Source: Peribacillus simplex (GTDB lineage: Bacteria > Bacillota > Bacilli > Bacillales > DSM-1321). From it: DNA of 64,000 nucleotides. The position numbers were made by a program, and so were the translations under genes. The DNA lies in NCBI RefSeq assembly GCF_001542915.1, contig NZ_LNNH01000023.1:1-64000 (forward strand). Direction: 5' to 3'. This document shows, piece after piece, positions 9,228 to 17,673 of this stretch. The first letter of the stretch is position 1. The number at the start of each line of letters is the position of its first letter. The notes under the pieces are model-generated. The model searched no databases and was not told the DNA's origin. It worked only from the letters and a program-made list of their open reading frames with translations.

Positions 9228-10306
9228 ACTTCAAATTGCTCTTGATTGCATCATGCTGCATCATACTGTCGGCGTGCGGAGTGGAAAAGCAAATATTGGA
9301 GGATATTTTAATCGCTGAAATCGTCGGCTATGACGATGCTGGTGAGGATAAAATCAAAGGTACAGTCGTTGTCAGTGTGCCCCAGCCAGGAGAGGAAGCG
9401 GATCTAGGGAAAGAGGTATATGAAGCGATTTCCCATGATATAAACGCCACTCGGCAGCAAGAAAATGCCAAAACGCCATTTCCCATCGTCGGCGGGAGAC
9501 TGACAGTCATCCTGTACGGTGATGAATTGGCTAGAAGAGGGCTGAATGATTATGTGGATACATATCGGCGTGACCCGATGGTGGGAAGGGACCTGTTTTT
9601 GGCGATCGTCGATGGCAAAGCGGAGGATGTCGTAAGGATGGAGCCGAAAATGGTCAGGACTCCAGGCGTTCAAGTAAAAGAGTTGATCGAACAGAATATG
9701 AGGACGAATTTGACTGATGTAGATTTACATAAGTATTTATATGCAAGTCATGGTAACGGCATCGATCCGGTCATGCCCTTATTGGAAAAGGCGGACGACC
9801 AAATAATCGTGAAAGGGATCGCCCTGTTTAAAAGGGATCAATATATTGGCAAATACATTCCTTATGAGGACGGTTTTTTATTCAAGATCCTTAGTGAAAA
9901 TTTTAAATTGGGGAGTTATGAAATTAAATGGAAGGAAAATGATTATACAACTATCGATAATGTGGAATCACGTGTCCGTTATCGCATCACGAATGCCAAT
10001 CGGAACCCGAAGGCCAGGATTGAAGTGGAATTGAAAGCAAATCTGCTGGAGGTTCAAGGCTTCGACTTGAACAAACCCGTCGACGTGAACAAGATAGAAG
10101 CCAAAGCGGAACGTATCCTCGGTAAGAAACTGAATGAGATGGTGACCATGTTTCAAAGGTATAATATAGATCCGCTGGCACTTGGTGATCATGCTAAAAG
10201 TAAAACGAGGAATTTCAATCGTAAACATTGGGAAGAGGTGTACCCTCATATTCCGATCGAAGTGGATTTGAATATCGAAATGATTCAAACGGGAATCTCG
10301 GAATGA
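9224..10306 (+). CDS. Germinant receptor C subunit, Ger(x)C lipoprotein
   Basis: Lipoprotein of 360 residues whose signal peptide ends in the lipobox LSAC, with Cys18 as the modified residue. The mature part shows the Ger(x)C layout: an N-terminal domain (PFPIVGGRLTVILYGDELA) and the C-terminal domain with ARIEVELKANLLEVQG and the final EVYPHIPIEVDLNIEMIQTG. It is the outward-facing soluble subunit of the spore germinant receptor, attached to the inner membrane by its lipid. It overlaps the B subunit by four bases and ends the operon. No clear terminator directly follows; the next hairpin is at 10488. Confidence 0.93.
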   Translation: MNFKLLLIASCCIILSACGVEKQILEDILIAEIVGYDDAGEDKIKGTVVVSVPQPGEEADLGKEVYEAISHDINATRQQENAKTPFPIVGGRLTVILYGDELARRGLNDYVDTYRRDPMVGRDLFLAIVDGKAEDVVRMEPKMVRTPGVQVKELIEQNMRTNLTDVDLHKYLYASHGNGIDPVMPLLEKADDQIIVKGIALFKRDQYIGKYIPYEDGFLFKILSENFKLGSYEIKWKENDYTTIDNVESRVRYRITNANRNPKARIEVELKANLLEVQGFDLNKPVDVNKIEAKAERILGKKLNEMVTMFQRYNIDPLALGDHAKSKTRNFNRKHWEEVYPHIPIEVDLNIEMIQTGISE

Positions 10307-10389
10307 ACGAAGAATATCCGGAAGTTCCCCCTTTTAATAAGGTATTGCTGGATGGGGTGTGTCGATGCGTTTAAGGAACGGAGGAAGCG

Positions 10390-10470
10390 TTGGATAAAAC
10401 ATGGTGGAAAAACGCAGTGGTGTATCAAGCGTATCGCATGGGCGATTTAAATCGCTGGAGGGAAGCGGAA
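10390..10470 (+). pseudogene. Fossil start of an alpha-glucosidase (MalL-like)
   Basis: A GGAGGAAG site precedes a TTG codon and the peptide MDKTWWKNAVVYQ, which matches the highly conserved beginning of oligo-1,6-glucosidases (GH13). The usual IYPRSF-NDSNGDGI part is missing, and the frame rejoins a GDLN-like tetrapeptide before losing similarity. Only about 25 codons remain, so this is a deletion remnant. A LacI-type regulator about 2 kb downstream could be the former partner of a lost sugar operon; that link is inference. Confidence 0.5.
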
Positions 10471-10487
10471 TCGACCAATGAAATGAG

Positions 10488-10531
10488 AAAAGGACCCGGC
10501 TTCCCCCTAAATGGCGGAGACCGGGTCCTTT
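10488..10531 (-). terminator. Terminator of the lysine permease gene
   Basis: Inverted repeat AAAGGACCCGG / CCGGGTCCTTT just after the permease stop, followed on the minus strand by CCTTTTCT. It may also stop readthrough from the germination operon. Confidence 0.7.
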
Positions 10532-10538
10532 ATATGGA

Positions 10539-11990
10539 TCATTTCGTTTTAAGATCGCATTCCTCAAGGGGAATGACTTTCGTTTTATGCTTCCATTTAT
10601 AACCCAACCATAGGGCGAAGAATAAAAACAAGCCGATGTAGGATACGAACATGGAATTCCAGTCGATCCCGTCGCTTGTGAAGGCTTGGTAGCCTTGTCC
10701 AATGATAATGATGATGCATAGAACAAGTGCAAAGATGGGACCGAATGGGAATCCTTTGGCCCTATACGGCAATGCATTCAAGTCAAGCCCTTGGGCTGAA
10801 TATGCTTTGCGGAACCGATAGTGGGCAATCGCGATCCCTACCCATGTAACGAAGCCGGCCATTCCGGAAGCATTCAATAACCAGATATATACGACGCCAT
10901 CCCCGAAAAATGAAGCAAGGAATGCAAGGCAACCAACTAAAGCAGTGACGATAAGTGCATTGACCGGAACTCCCCGTTTATCCAGCTTGCCAAGGAATTT
11001 CGGCGCTTTCCCGTCACGTGCCAAGTCCCAGAGCATACGGGTTGAGGCATACATGCCAGAGTTACCGGCAGAAAGTACGGATGATAAGATGATCGCGTTC
11101 ATGATGGAGGCTGCAAAGGCAAGACCGGCACGCTCGAAGACTAGCGTGAAAGGACTGACGGCAACATCTTCACTAAGCAGACGTGAATCCGTAAACGGAA
11201 TGATCATGCCAATGACGAAAATGGCAAGGATGTAGAATAAGATAATCCGCCAGAAAACGGATCTGATCGCTTTGGGAATGTTTTTTTCCGGATCTTCGCT
11301 TTCTCCTGCCGTCACTCCAAGCAATTCCGTTCCCTGGAATGAAAAACCGGCAGCCATGAAAACGCCTAAAATCGTGAAAAAGCCTCCATTAAAGGGCCCC
11401 TCGCCCATCGTGAAGTTGGAGAAACCGATGGGGTCCTTGCCGCCCATGATTCCAAGAATGATCAGAACACCTGTGATCAGAAAGATGATCACTGTTACGA
11501 CTTTGATCATGGCAAACCAGAATTCGGCTTCGCCAAAACCTTTAACGGACATGTAGTTGATAAGGAACATCATGATAAGGGCAATGGCACTCCAGATAAA
11601 CGAAGGCGTATCAGGAAACCAGAACTTCATGATCAGGACAACGGCTGCCAATTCGGCAGCAATGGTGATTGCCCAGTTATACCAATAGTTCCAACCGATT
11701 GCAAAACCGAAGGAAGGATCGACGAATTTGGATGCATAGACACGGAACGAACCGGCCACTGGCATGTATGCTGCCATTTCTGCAAGACTTGTCATTAAGT
11801 AATAAACCATGATGCCGATGACTGCATATGCCACAAGGGCACCGCCGGGACCGGCCGAATGGATGGCGCCGCCGCTTGCTAAGAATAAACCTGTTCCAAT
11901 CGTGCCACCTAATGAAATCATCATTAAGTGTCGCGCTTTCAGGCTCCTTTTCAATTCAGTGGGGCTTGATGTTGGCTGAGAATTTGACAA
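10539..11990 (-). CDS. lysP: Lysine permease (amino acid transporter, LysP type)
   Basis: Amino acid:proton symporter of the AAT branch of the APC superfamily, 483 residues with about twelve membrane helices. The N-terminal helix motif ISLGGTIGTGLFLASG and the FSFQGTELLGVTAGE motif are typical of LysP/RocE-like permeases. The family alone would leave the substrate open among basic and other amino acids. A lysine riboswitch lies in its 5' leader (12088-12273), with an intrinsic terminator between the aptamer and the gene, so lysine import is by far the best call. A GGAGTG-type site precedes the ATG. It is a single-gene transcription unit ending at a hairpin. Confidence 0.88.
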   Translation of the reverse strand: MSNSQPTSSPTELKRSLKARHLMMISLGGTIGTGLFLASGGAIHSAGPGGALVAYAVIGIMVYYLMTSLAEMAAYMPVAGSFRVYASKFVDPSFGFAIGWNYWYNWAITIAAELAAVVLIMKFWFPDTPSFIWSAIALIMMFLINYMSVKGFGEAEFWFAMIKVVTVIIFLITGVLIILGIMGGKDPIGFSNFTMGEGPFNGGFFTILGVFMAAGFSFQGTELLGVTAGESEDPEKNIPKAIRSVFWRIILFYILAIFVIGMIIPFTDSRLLSEDVAVSPFTLVFERAGLAFAASIMNAIILSSVLSAGNSGMYASTRMLWDLARDGKAPKFLGKLDKRGVPVNALIVTALVGCLAFLASFFGDGVVYIWLLNASGMAGFVTWVGIAIAHYRFRKAYSAQGLDLNALPYRAKGFPFGPIFALVLCIIIIIGQGYQAFTSDGIDWNSMFVSYIGLFLFFALWLGYKWKHKTKVIPLEECDLKTK

Positions 11991-12025
11991 TTGATGTTAC
12001 ACTCCTTTTTTATTGGAAGGATACG

Positions 12026-12069
12026 GAAAAAACAAAAAACAGCAGTCGAAAAAGATCGACGGCTGTTTA
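12026..12069 (-). terminator. Expression-platform terminator of the lysine riboswitch
   Basis: Read on the minus strand, AAACAGCCGTCGA pairs with TCGACTGCTGTTT and is followed by an almost unbroken T run. It lies between the aptamer and the lysP start, so lysine binding should cause premature termination. Confidence 0.85.
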
Positions 12070-12087
12070 TAATAAACCCGTTTATCC

Positions 12088-12273
12088 TTCCGAAGATAGC
12101 TCCCCACGCTTTTAAAAAACGTGACAGTGATGTTCCTGTTCGGCAACACCGCCAGCGAGAATATACATGGAATATACCCTAACTTCGGCAACTTACCCTT
12201 TTTAACGGAGTCTTCAATTTTCCTGAATCTCGTCCGTTATACTCTTGTAAGCTGCAGCCTCTAACTCATCGGT
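12088..12273 (-). ncRNA. Lysine riboswitch (L-box) aptamer
   Basis: On the minus strand the leader contains the conserved L-box elements in order: a P1 5' arm CCGATGAGTTAG, the core AGAGGCTGC, the loop-E-like ACAAGAGTAT, GGGTAAGTTGCCGAAG, CTGGCGGTGTTGCC, CATCACTGTCACG and the closing GGGGAGCTATCTTCGG, which pairs with the first arm. These match the lysC leader of B. subtilis in order and spacing. It controls the lysine permease by transcription attenuation. Confidence 0.92.
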
Positions 12274-12484
12274 AAATGAGGAAGTATTCAATTATGATGA
12301 ATCGTTGCGTCTCTTTAATAGAAAACGTCGTACGATTTTTACTCATGCAATCGTTGATAGATTGCTAGTGCTTGAGTAAACTTTACTATATTGAAATTAT
12401 AAAATAATCTCAAAGATATAGCAATGGTTAATTTTAGTGGTTATTTTTTCCTAGGTGGGCACAATCAGCTCCCTACTGCCGACA

Positions 12485-13447
12485 TTACACGGTCTTTCTT
12501 TTAATAAGGGCGTAGTCCAATTTCACATGTTTAATGATACCGGGATTCTCGAATAGCTCCACCGCCATTTTTCCGATCCATTCCAGGGGTAAGGAAATGG
12601 TCGAGATATCGAGCATCTCACTGAGGCTATCATTATTGAAGCCGAGGATGGCTACATCTTCAGGCACCCTTATGCCGGATTTATTGGCGGTAAGGATGAA
12701 TCCGGCCGCCGTGTCATCATTCGTGATGATGATGGCCTCCGGCTTGTTTGGCAGCGAACTCCAGTGCTGGAACAGCTGGACCCCGTCCTTGATATGGTAA
12801 CTGCCCTCGAATAGCCACTCTTGATTGTTCATAAGCTGGTGCTTGGTCATGATGTCGTTGAAGGCCTTTGTCCGAAGATAACTGTTCCTGCTTTTCTTAC
12901 GGCCGAGACTGTAGCCGATCTTCGTATATCCTTTAGCGATCACGTATTCAAGTGCACAGGAAAAGGCTGCATAATGGTCGATGCTGATGGATGACAATTC
13001 AGCCTGAGCCGTATCTTCGCATAAGATAATCGGTCCGTATTTTTGATAACTTAGGAGGACTTTCATTTCCGAAATCCGGGAGCAGACGATAATACCATCA
13101 AGTTGCTTCATTTGCAGCATATTCAAGGCTTGAATTTCCTTCTCTCTTTCATAATGGGTTTGAAAGATGACGATATGGTATCCGATTGCATTCGCCTGCT
13201 TCGTGATTCCATTCACGATAGCCCCGTAATACGGATGATTGGTGAAGGGGAGAATGATGCCCAAAAGGTTCGTTTTCCCCTTTGAAAGATGAATGGCATT
13301 GATATTTCGCGTATAATTCAATCGTTCAATCGCTTGTAAGACACTTTCTCTTTTATCTGGGCTAACATACGGATGATTATTCAATACACGAGATACCGTT
13401 GAGACGGATACACCGGCAAATTGGGCAATTTCTTTTATATTTGTCAT
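12485..13447 (-). CDS. LacI-family transcriptional regulator
   Basis: Repressor of 320 residues. The N-terminal helix-turn-helix (residues 2-25, NIKEIAQFAGVSVSTVSRVL) and hinge (YTRNINAIHLSKGKT) are typical of the family, followed by a periplasmic-binding-protein-like sensor domain for a sugar or sugar phosphate. Operators and ligand are unknown. It is transcribed alone; the lysine permease downstream on the same strand has its own riboswitch leader, so it is probably not a direct partner. A malL-like gene fragment sits beyond that permease, which would suit a former maltose or sugar operon regulator, but this is inference. Confidence 0.85.
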   Translation of the reverse strand: MTNIKEIAQFAGVSVSTVSRVLNNHPYVSPDKRESVLQAIERLNYTRNINAIHLSKGKTNLLGIILPFTNHPYYGAIVNGITKQANAIGYHIVIFQTHYEREKEIQALNMLQMKQLDGIIVCSRISEMKVLLSYQKYGPIILCEDTAQAELSSISIDHYAAFSCALEYVIAKGYTKIGYSLGRKKSRNSYLRTKAFNDIMTKHQLMNNQEWLFEGSYHIKDGVQLFQHWSSLPNKPEAIIITNDDTAAGFILTANKSGIRVPEDVAILGFNNDSLSEMLDISTISLPLEWIGKMAVELFENPGIIKHVKLDYALIKRKTV

Positions 13448-13607
13448 GGGATCACCGTTTTTCTTTTATGATATTGTACCTTATGAAACCCATTTCAGGG
13501 CAAGATTGCAGTTGTTTCCGCTGGATATATTTTGGCATGGGGGGTTGTTATGATATGGGTTTCATCCTTTAAGATTGATTTAGGTCTTGAGGGAGGAGGA
13601 AATCGAA

Positions 13608-13697
13608 ATGATTCAAACATTAATCACCCTGATCGCGCTTTGCGGAATCGAATTGGGATTGGCGTACTTGGCAATATCCTTGAAACCGGAAAAATGA
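13608..13697 (+). CDS. 29-residue membrane peptide, KdpF-like
   Basis: ATG at 13608 is preceded at seven bases by a very strong GGGAGGAGGA site. The product is one hydrophobic helix followed by LAISLKPEK. Single-helix length and a terminal LKPEK-type motif recall KdpF, the small stabilising subunit of the KdpABC potassium pump. No kdpA follows: the downstream 300 bases hold only a hairpin and the mnt promoter. It may be an orphan micro-protein or what is left of a kdp operon. Confidence 0.4.
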   Translation: MIQTLITLIALCGIELGLAYLAISLKPEK

Positions 13698-13819
13698 TGA
13701 TCTTCAAATGCACAGCGCACCTCGGATAATCGGTTTTGAAAAAAGTCCTCTGCTTTATATTCACCTTTCACGCCCCGTTATATAACCCTGTCTCCATCGT
13801 TTCGTAAAAACACCATCTT

Positions 13820-13856
13820 TACTGCTGGGAATGAAGCATTCCGAGCAGTATTTGTG
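13820..13856 (+). terminator. Hairpin before the mnt promoter
   Basis: Stem TACTGCTGGGAATG / CATTCCGAGCAGTA with an AAG loop and weak T-rich tail. It may end the transcript of the 29-codon ORF or insulate the mnt operon. Confidence 0.5.
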
Positions 13857-13885
13857 TTGGGGAAAATCATTGGAAAGTAAAAAAG

Positions 13886-13915
13886 TTGCACTCTTTTCGA
13901 ATATTTGTGTATAGT
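13886..13915 (+). promoter_or_regulatory. Candidate sigma-A promoter of mntABCD
   Basis: TTGCAC at 13886-13891 and TATAGT at 13910-13915, 18 bases apart, upstream of mntA. Confidence 0.6.
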
Positions 13916-13924
13916 ATAAAATAA

Positions 13925-13944
13925 GTTGTGTGAAGGAAACTTTT
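13925..13944 (+). promoter_or_regulatory. Candidate MntR operator 1
   Basis: GTTGTGTGAAGGAAACTTTT lies just after the -10 element. Its right half GGAAACTTT matches the MntR boxes I recall from B. subtilis mntH and mntA; the left half is weaker. Confidence 0.45.
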
Positions 13945-13980
13945 TAGTATATAGGACAATATAAAAAAATTTACATTAAA

Positions 13981-14003
13981 ATTTGCATTAGGTAAAAACT
14001 TTT
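13981..14003 (+). promoter_or_regulatory. Candidate MntR operator 2
   Basis: ATTTGCATTAGGTAAAAACT carries the left half TTTGCAT of the MntR box and a degenerate right half, 30 bases before mntA. Confidence 0.4.
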
Positions 14004-14031
14004 AGAATGATAAAAAAGGGAGGGTATTTGG

Positions 14032-14955
14032 ATGAGGTTTCTAAAAACGATCGGAGGGGTGCTTGCTGCAGTGCTGATCTTAACAGGATGCGGCAATGAC
14101 ACGGCCAAACAGGATAAAGGCAATGGCAAGTTGAAGGTCGTCGCCACAACAGGAATGATTGGGGACTTGGCTGAGAATATCGGCGGCAAACATGTTGAGG
14201 TCACTAGTTTAATGGGACCAGGTGTCGATCCCCATCTATATAAGGCGACTCAAGGTGATGTGAAGACTCTGGATTCGGCCGATATGATTTTTTATAACGG
14301 AGTCCATCTGGAGGGGAAGATGACCGATATTTTTGAAATGATGGGCAAGAATAAACCGACGATCGCCGTAACGGAGGATTTTAAGGAAAACCAGCTTCGT
14401 AAAGTAAGTGCAACGGAACATGATCCCCATGTTTGGTTTGATGTAAAGTTATGGATCGTTGCTGCAGGGGCGGTGAAGAAGGAATTGATTGCCAATGACC
14501 CAGATCATGAAGCGGACTATCTCTCGCATTATGAAAAATATGTTTCGCAGTTGGAGGAGCTGGATCGGTACGTTCAGGACGAAATAAATAAAATTCCGGA
14601 AGACCAACGGGTGCTTGTTACAGCGCATGATGCCTTCGGTTACTACGGGCAGTCATATGGTTTGGACGTAAGGGGGCTTCAGGGAATCAACACATTGTCG
14701 GAATATGGATCAAAAGATGTGACGGATATGCGGAATTACCTGGTGAAGAACGAAATAAAAGCGATTTTCATAGAGTCCAGCGTTCCGAGGAAGGCGATAG
14801 AGGCTGTCATTCAAGGAGCTGCCAAGCAGGGCCATAGCGTGAAAATCGGCGGTGAATTATTCTCGGATGCGATGGGTGAAAAAGGTACGGAGGAAGGAAC
14901 CTATATAGGAATGGTCCGTCATAATACAGACACGATCGTCCATGCTTTGAAATAA
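14032..14955 (+). CDS. mntA: Manganese-binding lipoprotein MntA
   Basis: Cluster A-I/TroA-type solute-binding lipoprotein (307 residues) of a manganese ABC importer, held on the outer face of the membrane. The lipobox ILTGC places the lipidated residue at Cys20. The metal ligands appear as His68 (GVDPHLY), His133 (DPHVW), His199 (TAHDAF) and Asp279 (LFSDAMG). The sequence resembles B. subtilis MntA strongly, for example GGKHVEVTSLMGPGVDPHLY. It heads the four-gene operon mntABCD and has two candidate MntR boxes upstream, so repression by Mn(II) is expected. A zinc role is less likely given the close MntA similarity. Confidence 0.92.
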   Translation: MRFLKTIGGVLAAVLILTGCGNDTAKQDKGNGKLKVVATTGMIGDLAENIGGKHVEVTSLMGPGVDPHLYKATQGDVKTLDSADMIFYNGVHLEGKMTDIFEMMGKNKPTIAVTEDFKENQLRKVSATEHDPHVWFDVKLWIVAAGAVKKELIANDPDHEADYLSHYEKYVSQLEELDRYVQDEINKIPEDQRVLVTAHDAFGYYGQSYGLDVRGLQGINTLSEYGSKDVTDMRNYLVKNEIKAIFIESSVPRKAIEAVIQGAAKQGHSVKIGGELFSDAMGEKGTEEGTYIGMVRHNTDTIVHALK

Positions 14956-14967
14956 GGGGGAGAAAAA

Positions 14968-15723
14968 ATGGAGCAAGCGGCTTTGAAGGTTGAGAATTTA
15001 ACGATCGCTTATCATAAAAAACCGGTTGTGGAGGATGTCTCATTCGAGGTGCCGGAAGGGAATTTAATCGGTATCATCGGCCCTAACGGAGCAGGGAAAT
15101 CGACTTTGATCAAGGGGATACTCGAATTGGTTCCGAAATTATCCGGAGACATCACAATCAAGGGCTCTACGTATAAGTCGATGAGAAAGAGCATCGGCTA
15201 TGTACCGCAGCGGGAATCAGTGGATTGGGATTTTCCGACCAATGCGCTCGATGTCGTGATGATGGGGAGATATGGCCACCTTGGCTGGCTGAAGCGTCCT
15301 GGAAAGGCTGAACGGCAAAAGGCGATGGAATGCCTCGATAAGGTGGGGATGGCCGAATATGCCAACCGTCAGATCAGCCAGCTCTCGGGCGGACAGCAGC
15401 AGCGGATTTTCCTGGCTCGTGCGTTGGCCCAGGAAGCGGATATCTACTTTATGGATGAACCGTTCGTGGGGGTCGATGCAGCAACCGAGAAAGCAATCAT
15501 CCAATTGCTGATGGAATTGAAGGAAAAAGGAAAAACGGTTCTAGTCGTGCACCATGATCTATCGACAGTCAAGGAATATTTCGACTGGACGATGCTATTG
15601 AATAAAAGATTGATGAAAATTGGCCCGACTGGAGAAGTGTTCATTCCCGAATATTTGCAGGAAACCTATGGAGGCCGCTTAGCGATATTGCCAGATGCAA
15701 AGTCCGGCTTGTTATTGAAATGA
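14968..15723 (+). CDS. mntB: Manganese ABC transporter ATPase MntB
   Basis: Cytoplasmic ATPase of the Mn(II) importer, 251 residues. Walker A GPNGAGKST is at 38-46, the signature LSGGQ at 139-143, and Walker B ends in FMDEP (161-165), followed by the switch His in VVHHD. It starts 12 bases after mntA and its stop is one base before mntC, as expected for a tightly coupled operon. Confidence 0.92.
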   Translation: MEQAALKVENLTIAYHKKPVVEDVSFEVPEGNLIGIIGPNGAGKSTLIKGILELVPKLSGDITIKGSTYKSMRKSIGYVPQRESVDWDFPTNALDVVMMGRYGHLGWLKRPGKAERQKAMECLDKVGMAEYANRQISQLSGGQQQRIFLARALAQEADIYFMDEPFVGVDAATEKAIIQLLMELKEKGKTVLVVHHDLSTVKEYFDWTMLLNKRLMKIGPTGEVFIPEYLQETYGGRLAILPDAKSGLLLK

Positions 15724-15724
15724 G

Positions 15725-16657
15725 GTGTTCACGATGAATGTACTGGATATCATCACTGATCCAAATACGAGATGGATTTTACTTGGCACGATGTTCCTCG
15801 GGTTAAGCAGTGGGGTCATCGGAAGCTTTGCATATCTCAGAAAGCAGTCTTTGCTTGGAGACACGCTGGCGCATGCAGCGTTGCCCGGCATCTGCGTCGC
15901 TTTTCTGCTGACTGGGGTGAAATCGACTTCCTTCTTTCTTATTGGTGCGGCATTGGCAGGTTTAGTGGCTGTTTTTTTGATAAGTGTACTCACGAGGTAC
16001 AGTAAGATTAAGCAGGATGCGGCTTTGGGAATCGTGTTATCCTCCTTCTTTGGCTTTGGGATCGTCATGCTCACGCAAATCCAGCAGAGCGAGTATGGAA
16101 ACCAGAGCGGGCTGGATACGTTCCTGTTCGGGCAGACGGCCTCGATGGTCATGTCCGATGTATATATGATGATGACGGTTTCCTTTATACTAATTGTCAC
16201 TTGTACGTTGTTTTTTAAAGAATTCAAATTACTATCCTTTGACCCAGGGTTTGCCAAAGGAATGGGATTACCGGTCGTTTTCCTTGATTATTTCATCATG
16301 ATGCTGATTGTGGCAGCTGTCGTGATCGGCATCCAAGCCGTCGGTGTCGTATTGATGGCATCCTTACTGATCACACCTGCAGTTTCCGCCAGATATTGGA
16401 CCGAGCGCCTGCATATCATGGTCATCCTGTCCGGAATATTCGGAATGCTGAGCGGTGTGTCAGGCACGCTTATCAGCACGTCCGTCAATAATTTGCCGAC
16501 AGGCCCGTTGATCGTCTTATCGGCGACCGCATGGTTTTTCTTTTCCATGCTTTTTGCACCTAAACGTGGAGTGCTTTCATCTGTATGGAGAAGGGTATCC
16601 TTGAAAAAGAATTATTCCCTCGAACAGGATAGAAGGAAAGGGAGACATACATCATGA
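15725..16657 (+). CDS. mntC: Manganese ABC transporter permease MntC
   Basis: Membrane subunit of the Mn(II) importer, 310 residues, with about eight hydrophobic helices of the ABC-3 (ZnuB/MntB) family. Typical motifs are SFAYLRKQSLLGDTLAHAALPG near the N-terminus and LLITPAVSARYWTERL in the C-terminal half. Together with MntD it should form the heterodimeric channel; bacilli carry two permease genes here while many other bacteria have one. The annotated ATG at 15725 yields MFTMNVLD; the internal ATG at 15734, preceded by GAGGTG, is the likelier start. The gene overlaps mntD by four bases. Confidence 0.9.
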   Translation: MFTMNVLDIITDPNTRWILLGTMFLGLSSGVIGSFAYLRKQSLLGDTLAHAALPGICVAFLLTGVKSTSFFLIGAALAGLVAVFLISVLTRYSKIKQDAALGIVLSSFFGFGIVMLTQIQQSEYGNQSGLDTFLFGQTASMVMSDVYMMMTVSFILIVTCTLFFKEFKLLSFDPGFAKGMGLPVVFLDYFIMMLIVAAVVIGIQAVGVVLMASLLITPAVSARYWTERLHIMVILSGIFGMLSGVSGTLISTSVNNLPTGPLIVLSATAWFFFSMLFAPKRGVLSSVWRRVSLKKNYSLEQDRRKGRHTS

Positions 16658-17535
16658 ATGATTTTTGGATTATCTTAGTTGGAGCATTGGTGGCGAGCTC
16701 CTGCAGTGTTCTAGGTTGTTTTTTAATCGTGAGGAAAATGACTTTGATAGGTGATGCCATCAGTCATTCCGTGTTACCGGGAATCGTATTGGCCTTTTTG
16801 ATAACCGGGACCCGTGACTCCATTCCGATGCTGATCGGGGCAGCGGCGCTAGGTTTGCTTACAGTATTCTTGATCCAGCTTTTCCAATCTTCCGGCGTTC
16901 AATCCGACGCGGCGATCGGCATCGTCTTCACTTCACTCTTCGCAGCGGGAATCGTACTGGTGAGCTTGTATACACAACAAATAGATTTTGACCTTGAGCA
17001 CGTCCTGTATGGGGAAATCGCCTATACTCCGTGGAACACGATGACAATTGGCGGAATGGAGGCTGGGCCGAAAGCCGTTTGGATTGTGGGAAGCTGCTTT
17101 ACCCTGAACCTCATCTTGATTTTCGTTTTCTTCAAACAATTCAAGCTTGTATCCTTCGATCCTGCACTTGCCGCCGCCATGGGGATTCCGGTTCTGCTGT
17201 TTCATTATTTATTGATGAGCCTCATTTCTATGACTACCGTAGCTTCTTTTGATAGTGTAGGTTCGATTTTAGTGGTTGGAATGCTCATCATTCCCGCTGC
17301 GACGGCATATTTATTGTCAGAGCGTTTAAGCGGGATGATCAAAGTCAGTATCGTGATCGGCGTGTTAAGCTCCGTCATCGGTTACTACTCAGCTACCATT
17401 TTGGATGCCTCGATATCCGGATGTATGGTGGGCGCAGCCGCTTCCTTATTCGGATTGGCCTTTCTCTTTTCCCCTAGCCATGGATTGGTGAGCAGACTCC
17501 TGAAACGAAGGAAATCGAAGGGAATTCATGCTTAA
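16654..17535 (+). CDS. mntD: Manganese ABC transporter permease MntD
   Basis: Second permease subunit of the manganese importer, 293 residues, about eight helices. It shares the ABC-3 family pattern with MntC, including CFLIVRKMTLIGDAISHSVLPG and GMLIIPAATAYLLSERL. It overlaps mntC by four bases (ATGA) and ends the operon. No obvious terminator follows; the promoter of the FtsW/RodA-like gene starts about 60 bases later. Confidence 0.9.
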   Translation: MNDFWIILVGALVASSCSVLGCFLIVRKMTLIGDAISHSVLPGIVLAFLITGTRDSIPMLIGAAALGLLTVFLIQLFQSSGVQSDAAIGIVFTSLFAAGIVLVSLYTQQIDFDLEHVLYGEIAYTPWNTMTIGGMEAGPKAVWIVGSCFTLNLILIFVFFKQFKLVSFDPALAAAMGIPVLLFHYLLMSLISMTTVASFDSVGSILVVGMLIIPAATAYLLSERLSGMIKVSIVIGVLSSVIGYYSATILDASISGCMVGAAASLFGLAFLFSPSHGLVSRLLKRRKSKGIHA

Positions 17536-17591
17536 TTTTCCTGTCTGAAAGGCTTCATGCGGATTGGCCCGTAAACTATTCTTCGATATAG

Positions 17592-17619
17592 TTGTGATTT
17601 TATTTGTTTAAAGTATAAT
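17592..17619 (+). promoter_or_regulatory. Candidate promoter of the FtsW/RodA-like gene
   Basis: TTGTGA (17592-17597) and TATAAT (17614-17619) with 16-base spacing. Confidence 0.5.
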
Positions 17620-17673
17620 GAATAAGTGTATTTGAAGATGTATCGCAGGAGCCTTTTTAAGGGAGAGTTAAGT

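Noticed and set aside
13532-13729. 65-codon ORF overlapping the KdpF-like ORF
   Set aside because: The strong ribosome site lies inside it and serves the other frame; its own start has no site.
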